Positions 60,185 through 64,000 of a stretch of 64,000 bases of DNA are shown here, piece by piece. A program made the position numbers and the translations under genes. The stretch's first letter is position 1. Each line of letters opens with the position of its first letter. Location of the stretch: assembly GCF_001540865.1 (NCBI RefSeq), contig NC_033623.1, positions 15,995,283 to 16,059,282 on the forward strand, read 5' to 3'. The stretch comes from Ananas comosus. Taxonomy: Eukaryota > Streptophyta > Magnoliopsida > Poales > Bromeliaceae. The notes under the pieces were generated by a model. That model was not told where the DNA came from. It was given only the letters and a program-made list of their open reading frames with translations, and searched no databases.

Positions 60185-61412
60185 GCAAAAGCAAGAAAGA
60201 AGGTGGATTAGGGATCAAAGACATGAAATCCATGAATGTAGCGTTACTCACCAAGTGGTGGTGGCGCTTCTTTACCGAGCCAAATCTTTTTTGACGCAAA
60301 TTGATAAGTTCCTTTTACTACTCCAGAAGAAGGCCATTGCATGAGAGTATAGCCTTCGTCCCCTACTCCCAGTGGTGGTAGAGTATGGTACGTTGCCGTG
60401 AGTTGTTTATTTGTAGAGTAACCTTCGAGCTAAGCGATGGAAGAAACATCAGGATGTGGTCTGATATCTGGATCGGGAAAACCCCAATTCGTATCCTATT
60501 CCCGACCATTTTCGAGAAGATCACGAACAAAGAGGCCCGAATAAGCCAATGCTGGAACTCTAACGGATGGAGATGGCGCTACATCCGCCATGGCTTCCCA
60601 GTGTCCCAATCTGTCGAAAGCCGCAGACAGTACACGTTGTTGAAGGATCTGCTACAACTCCACAGTCCAAGCAATGGTGCTGACTTGATCAAGTGGCGAT
60701 GGTCCTCCAGCCAGCAGTTCTCAGTCAGGTCACTCTACCAGTTCGCCTCAGATGCCGGAATGCGAATACCGATGTTCCAACACATTTGGAGCTTAAAAAT
60801 TCCAATCAAAATCAAAGTCTTCATTTGGTTGTTACTCCGGAAAAGACTACCTACCGCTGACAAACTGCTCAACCGAGGCATGCCTGTAGACTCACAATGT
60901 ATCTTCTGCGCGGTTCAAACGGAAAACTGCGACCATCTCTTTTGTAATTGCGTCTTCTTCAGATTCCTGCTACTCTGTATCGATGAACTGGAGACACCAG
61001 AGCACACCACGAGTGATGTCCGAAATCTCTGGATCGGAGCTTCAGCCAACCCCGTCAAGTCGAAGAGGTCAGTTTGCTTGACCCTTCTGGCAGCGATTTG
61101 GTGGGTGGTCTGGAGGGATAAAAATCACTCTATCTTTCGTGGATCGGTACCCAACGCTTCTCGTTCGCTAGAGTGTGTCAAACTACTCATGAGTAGCTGG
61201 TCAGCCGTGCTGTAAAGTGCTTCTTTACTTTCTTTTCTTCTTTTCTTTATTTCTTTTCTTCCCCTGCCTCCGCCCTCATCTTTTGCTTGTCACCCCCCCC
61301 TCCATTTTTTTGCCTGTATCTCGGAAGCCTTAGCTGCTTCCAACATGTACGCTCAGTTCATTTAACTTAATGAATGAAGCAGGAAGCTTACTACCTATTT
61401 CTCAAAAAAAAA
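60185..61412 (+). mobile_element. 5'-truncated LINE with zf-RVT coding end, degenerate
   Basis: Before the open frame (60385-61215) the same element reads GGLGIKDMKSMNVALLTKWW and similar LINE ORF2 text, broken by a stop and frameshifts, so the listed start is not real. The frame encodes NIRMWSDIWIG, IKWRWSSSQQFSVRSLYQF, IPIKIKVFIWLLLRKRLPT, a zinc cluster (CIFCAVQTENCDHLFCNC) and IWWVVWRDKNHSIFRG. The 3' UTR (ctcggaagccttagctgctt, then atgaatgaagcaggaagctt) ends in an A run at 61403-61412. Same family as the copies at 6.8 and 10.9 kb. No target-site duplication found. Confidence 0.88.
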
Positions 61413-64000
61413 GTTTATTTTCTTACCACAAGATAATAAAAGAGAAAGAAGCAGCAGCCCTGATTAAGGAGTTCAAATTAAAATCTTTAGACGTGAGCAG
61501 AAGTGGTTTGAATGGATGCCTCATCTATAAAAGAGTGAAAAAGTTCCTCCAAAAGTTGTTGATTTAGACCCCTCTGCATTCCAAACATAACAAAGGAATA
61601 TCTAATTTAACTTCTTTTTTTTCTTCTTAATTTCAAATACAATACTTGACAGATAGTCAACCATAAAAAGAAAAACTAATTTCTAATTAGTAATTACCCA
61701 CAATTAAAATACTAAAAATCATCAAAAAGATATTATTCTGCGAGGACCATTTTGAGGATATGCATATATAGTATGCTTATGGAGCAATAGTACCAAGGCT
61801 GTGGACTGTGCAACCTTCCCAATTCAAGTACATTACTAGGCCAATGAAGAACCTTTTTATTTTCACTCCGAAGCAAACACACGCAGTTCCGTGCTAGCCA
61901 TTGATGCTCGACTTACTATATTGGAGATCACCATTTGAAATGAGAAGTAGAACCGACAAAATATGAGATCAGATGCTGTGCAAAGCAAACGGTAATAAAT
62001 ATTTTGTTCTTTTGACAACAAAAGAAAACAGAAAGGAGGAAGCAATGCAAACTTCTCCGTTATCCATTATTATGAAGTTCAACAAGTAATGGACTTCTGA
62101 AAACAGGCACCGCGTGCCGGGAAGTAAGTTTAAGAGACAAAAAACCATTTAAACAAGTGGTTGGCACTGCCCTCATTTACCCTGACCGCCTGCAAATAAG
62201 AACCACACAAGTATTATTCTTAAAATCATGTACATTTTCATAATTACTTTTATCAAATTTGGAACAAAGCAGATTCACCCCTACGAACCATAGGTTCTTT
62301 TCTCTCTATTTAAGCAGCTACTCAGTGAAAGACAAAAAAAAAGAAAAAGAAAATTGAAGAACAGTCATATAGGAGTTATAATTCACACATTAGCATAGAC
62401 TGTTTTCTATTGTTAATGTCGAAGTCATGGTGCCGATATTTCAATACCTTATTTATCTATCTAGTTAAGTGATTAACAGACTCAATTCGGGAGCGCAGAT
62501 TACTTTTCTCTTTTCTCACATCCAACAGACTTTGTTCCCCATGCCAATTTAATTTCTTTTTCCTTTTTTTGTAGGAGAAAATATCTATAATTTTAGTATT
62601 TGCGATATAAGCCAGTTTTATGTTTTCTCTATTATACACACCATCTTTCTCACCTTAGAATGTGCAGACATCTAGCTCTGATTCTACAACAGATCATATG
62701 GCAATTCATGGTCGTTAATTTTGAATTTGATCCTCCAATCATTTCCACTCCATCTGATTAGCGCTCTAGAACTTCTTCATCAACTGATTTTCAAAATCTA
62801 AGGCTCTAAAGGTACTCTTAAATGCTTCAAAAAACAGATGGTAAAATGGTAATGGAACAGTCATGATAATAGATGGCCTTGACGAGAAATACCAGATGAT
62901 TACAAGACACAACCTATTATTCTACAAAAATCCTCTACTAAACAACCATGCTTAAGCCTACATTTTCAAGTAAACTACCTGATGTCATCTTGGTAAATTG
63001 ACACCAGTTGCGTAAAACTGAAATTTTTTAGTACTCCACTATCAGACCTGTTTTTATGCCGCATTTCACAAATGTCCCTTCGTTACTGAAGGTCCATTTA
63101 TCAGTTTGTTGTCGGGAAGAATAAAGAAAATTGGCTAAAGAAGTGTAAGAAGATTGAATATCCCAAAATCCAAGGAAATAAATCACCTCAAAGGTGAAAT
63201 ATGCCATCTTGAAAATCATAATTAGGACCTCAGGACCTAATTATCAAAGTATATCTATCATGTCCCAACATCCAAACAGGACCTCAGTGAACAAAAACAA
63301 GTTTTGTTACAGAAATGACAACTCAGCGTGAGCTAGAGTTCACAAGGCAATGAAATTTAAATACGTAAGTTAGATTTTAAGAGAGATCAGGGATTTTTGA
63401 CATAAATATAAGATAAATTTGTGTAGAGTGAGCCCCTAGAAGATCAAGAGGATGTGGAATAAGGGGTTGATTTAAGGACTTTAGGCAGTGTTTGGGGATT
63501 CCTATGATTCCATCCCAACGAAGGGGGTAAATAATCCTTGATGGGTATTATAGTATGACGTGTTATCTCCTCCACTGTACTTCACTGGGGTTTAGCCAGG
63601 ATAGAGCAGAATAATGCGCTGCCAATGGGGATATCATTATTCCATCTTACTCCATGGAATTACCGCCCTACGGCACCACTGCATAAGGGACAATTGGGTA
63701 GAGCCATGTTGGATGTAAATTCTACAAATCCTAACGGCATATAATCAGAGTAAGAGACGTTGAGTATACTTCTCACAATCCACTATCACTTCCCAACTAA
63801 ACAGTATCTTAATGGACCAAATACTGAAGGAGAAACAAAAAAAAAAAAAGAAAAAAAAGAAAAAGGAATTTGATGTGCAGTGTCAAAGATAAATGAAGAT
63901 TTTGTTCAGAAATGCCTTGGCAACCAGTCAGAAATTACGAAAGGCATCGATATCAATGTATATATTAGTTTAGTTCAGATGATAAAATAAGGAACCGACA
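61413..64000. other. Right end of window, no supported gene
   Basis: AT-rich DNA with A runs (for example 63836-63860). A minus-strand acceptor-like site at about 62190-62196 (tttgcag) could start a short terminal exon, but nothing supports it. The gene to the right, if any, is outside the window. Confidence 0.45.

Noticed and set aside
62170..62205. Possible minus-strand terminal exon after an acceptor at about 62190
   Set aside because: The acceptor is plausible (tttgcag) but the peptide is under 20 residues in any frame and nothing upstream within the window joins to it.
1..64000. CRISPR arrays, bacterial-type operons, phage or viral modules
   Set aside because: None seen. Tandem repeats here are microsatellites or simple duplications without spacers, and all genes have plant exon structure or plant families.

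Overview
The window is nuclear DNA of a flowering plant, almost certainly a monocot. Genes are split by AT-rich introns with GT-AG borders, some coding regions are very GC-rich (the intronless MAPKK at 58.9 kb, exons of the ABC transporter), and the spaces between genes are full of non-LTR retrotransposon debris, fold-back elements and microsatellites. A pineapple-like or other non-grass commelinid genome would fit, but the sequence alone does not name the species. Two single Ns (8241, 54487) mark assembly joins.

Layout. 1-1.0 kb: a possible 3' end of an unrecognised plus-strand gene. 2.7-4.2 kb (minus): an R2R3-MYB factor. 5-11.8 kb: a nest of tRNA-derived SINEs and 5'-truncated LINEs, several with clear target-site duplications. 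14.0-23.5 kb (minus): a complete 12-exon ABCB (P-glycoprotein) transporter most like Arabidopsis ABCB2/ABCB10, with a 3.9-kb intron. 23.6-28.2 kb: AT-rich intergenic DNA. 28.3-32.7 kb (plus): two tandem two-exon Bet v 1/PR-10 genes of the norcoclaurine-synthase-like type. 32.8-37.4 kb: intergenic. 37.4-40.5 kb (minus): a GNAT acetyltransferase of the MCC1/NAA60 type. 42.1-46.6 kb (minus): a class II trehalose-6-phosphate synthase/phosphatase. 49.6-54.0 kb (minus): a 12-exon protein-kinase-like gene whose catalytic residues are lost (pseudokinase). 54.8-57.6 kb (plus): a small single-B3-domain protein. 58.9-59.8 kb (plus): an intronless MKK10-like MAP kinase kinase. 60.2-61.4 kb (plus): a third degenerate LINE. 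61.4-64 kb: no supported gene.

CDS structures were worked out by hand from splice borders and reading-frame continuity. Each proposed model (MYB 361 aa, ABCB 1270 aa, PR-10 166 and 161 aa, acetyltransferase 254 aa, TPS 856 aa, pseudokinase 394 aa, B3 137 aa, MKK 307 aa) keeps an open frame across all junctions. The genes do not form a pathway; this is an ordinary mixed plant neighbourhood. The points most worth following are the SINE family that carries the 3' tail of the resident LINE family, two kinases with altered catalytic loops (one dead, one probably activation-loop independent), stacked upstream ORFs before the acetyltransferase, and unequal divergence of the two PR-10 copies in promoter and active-site positions.
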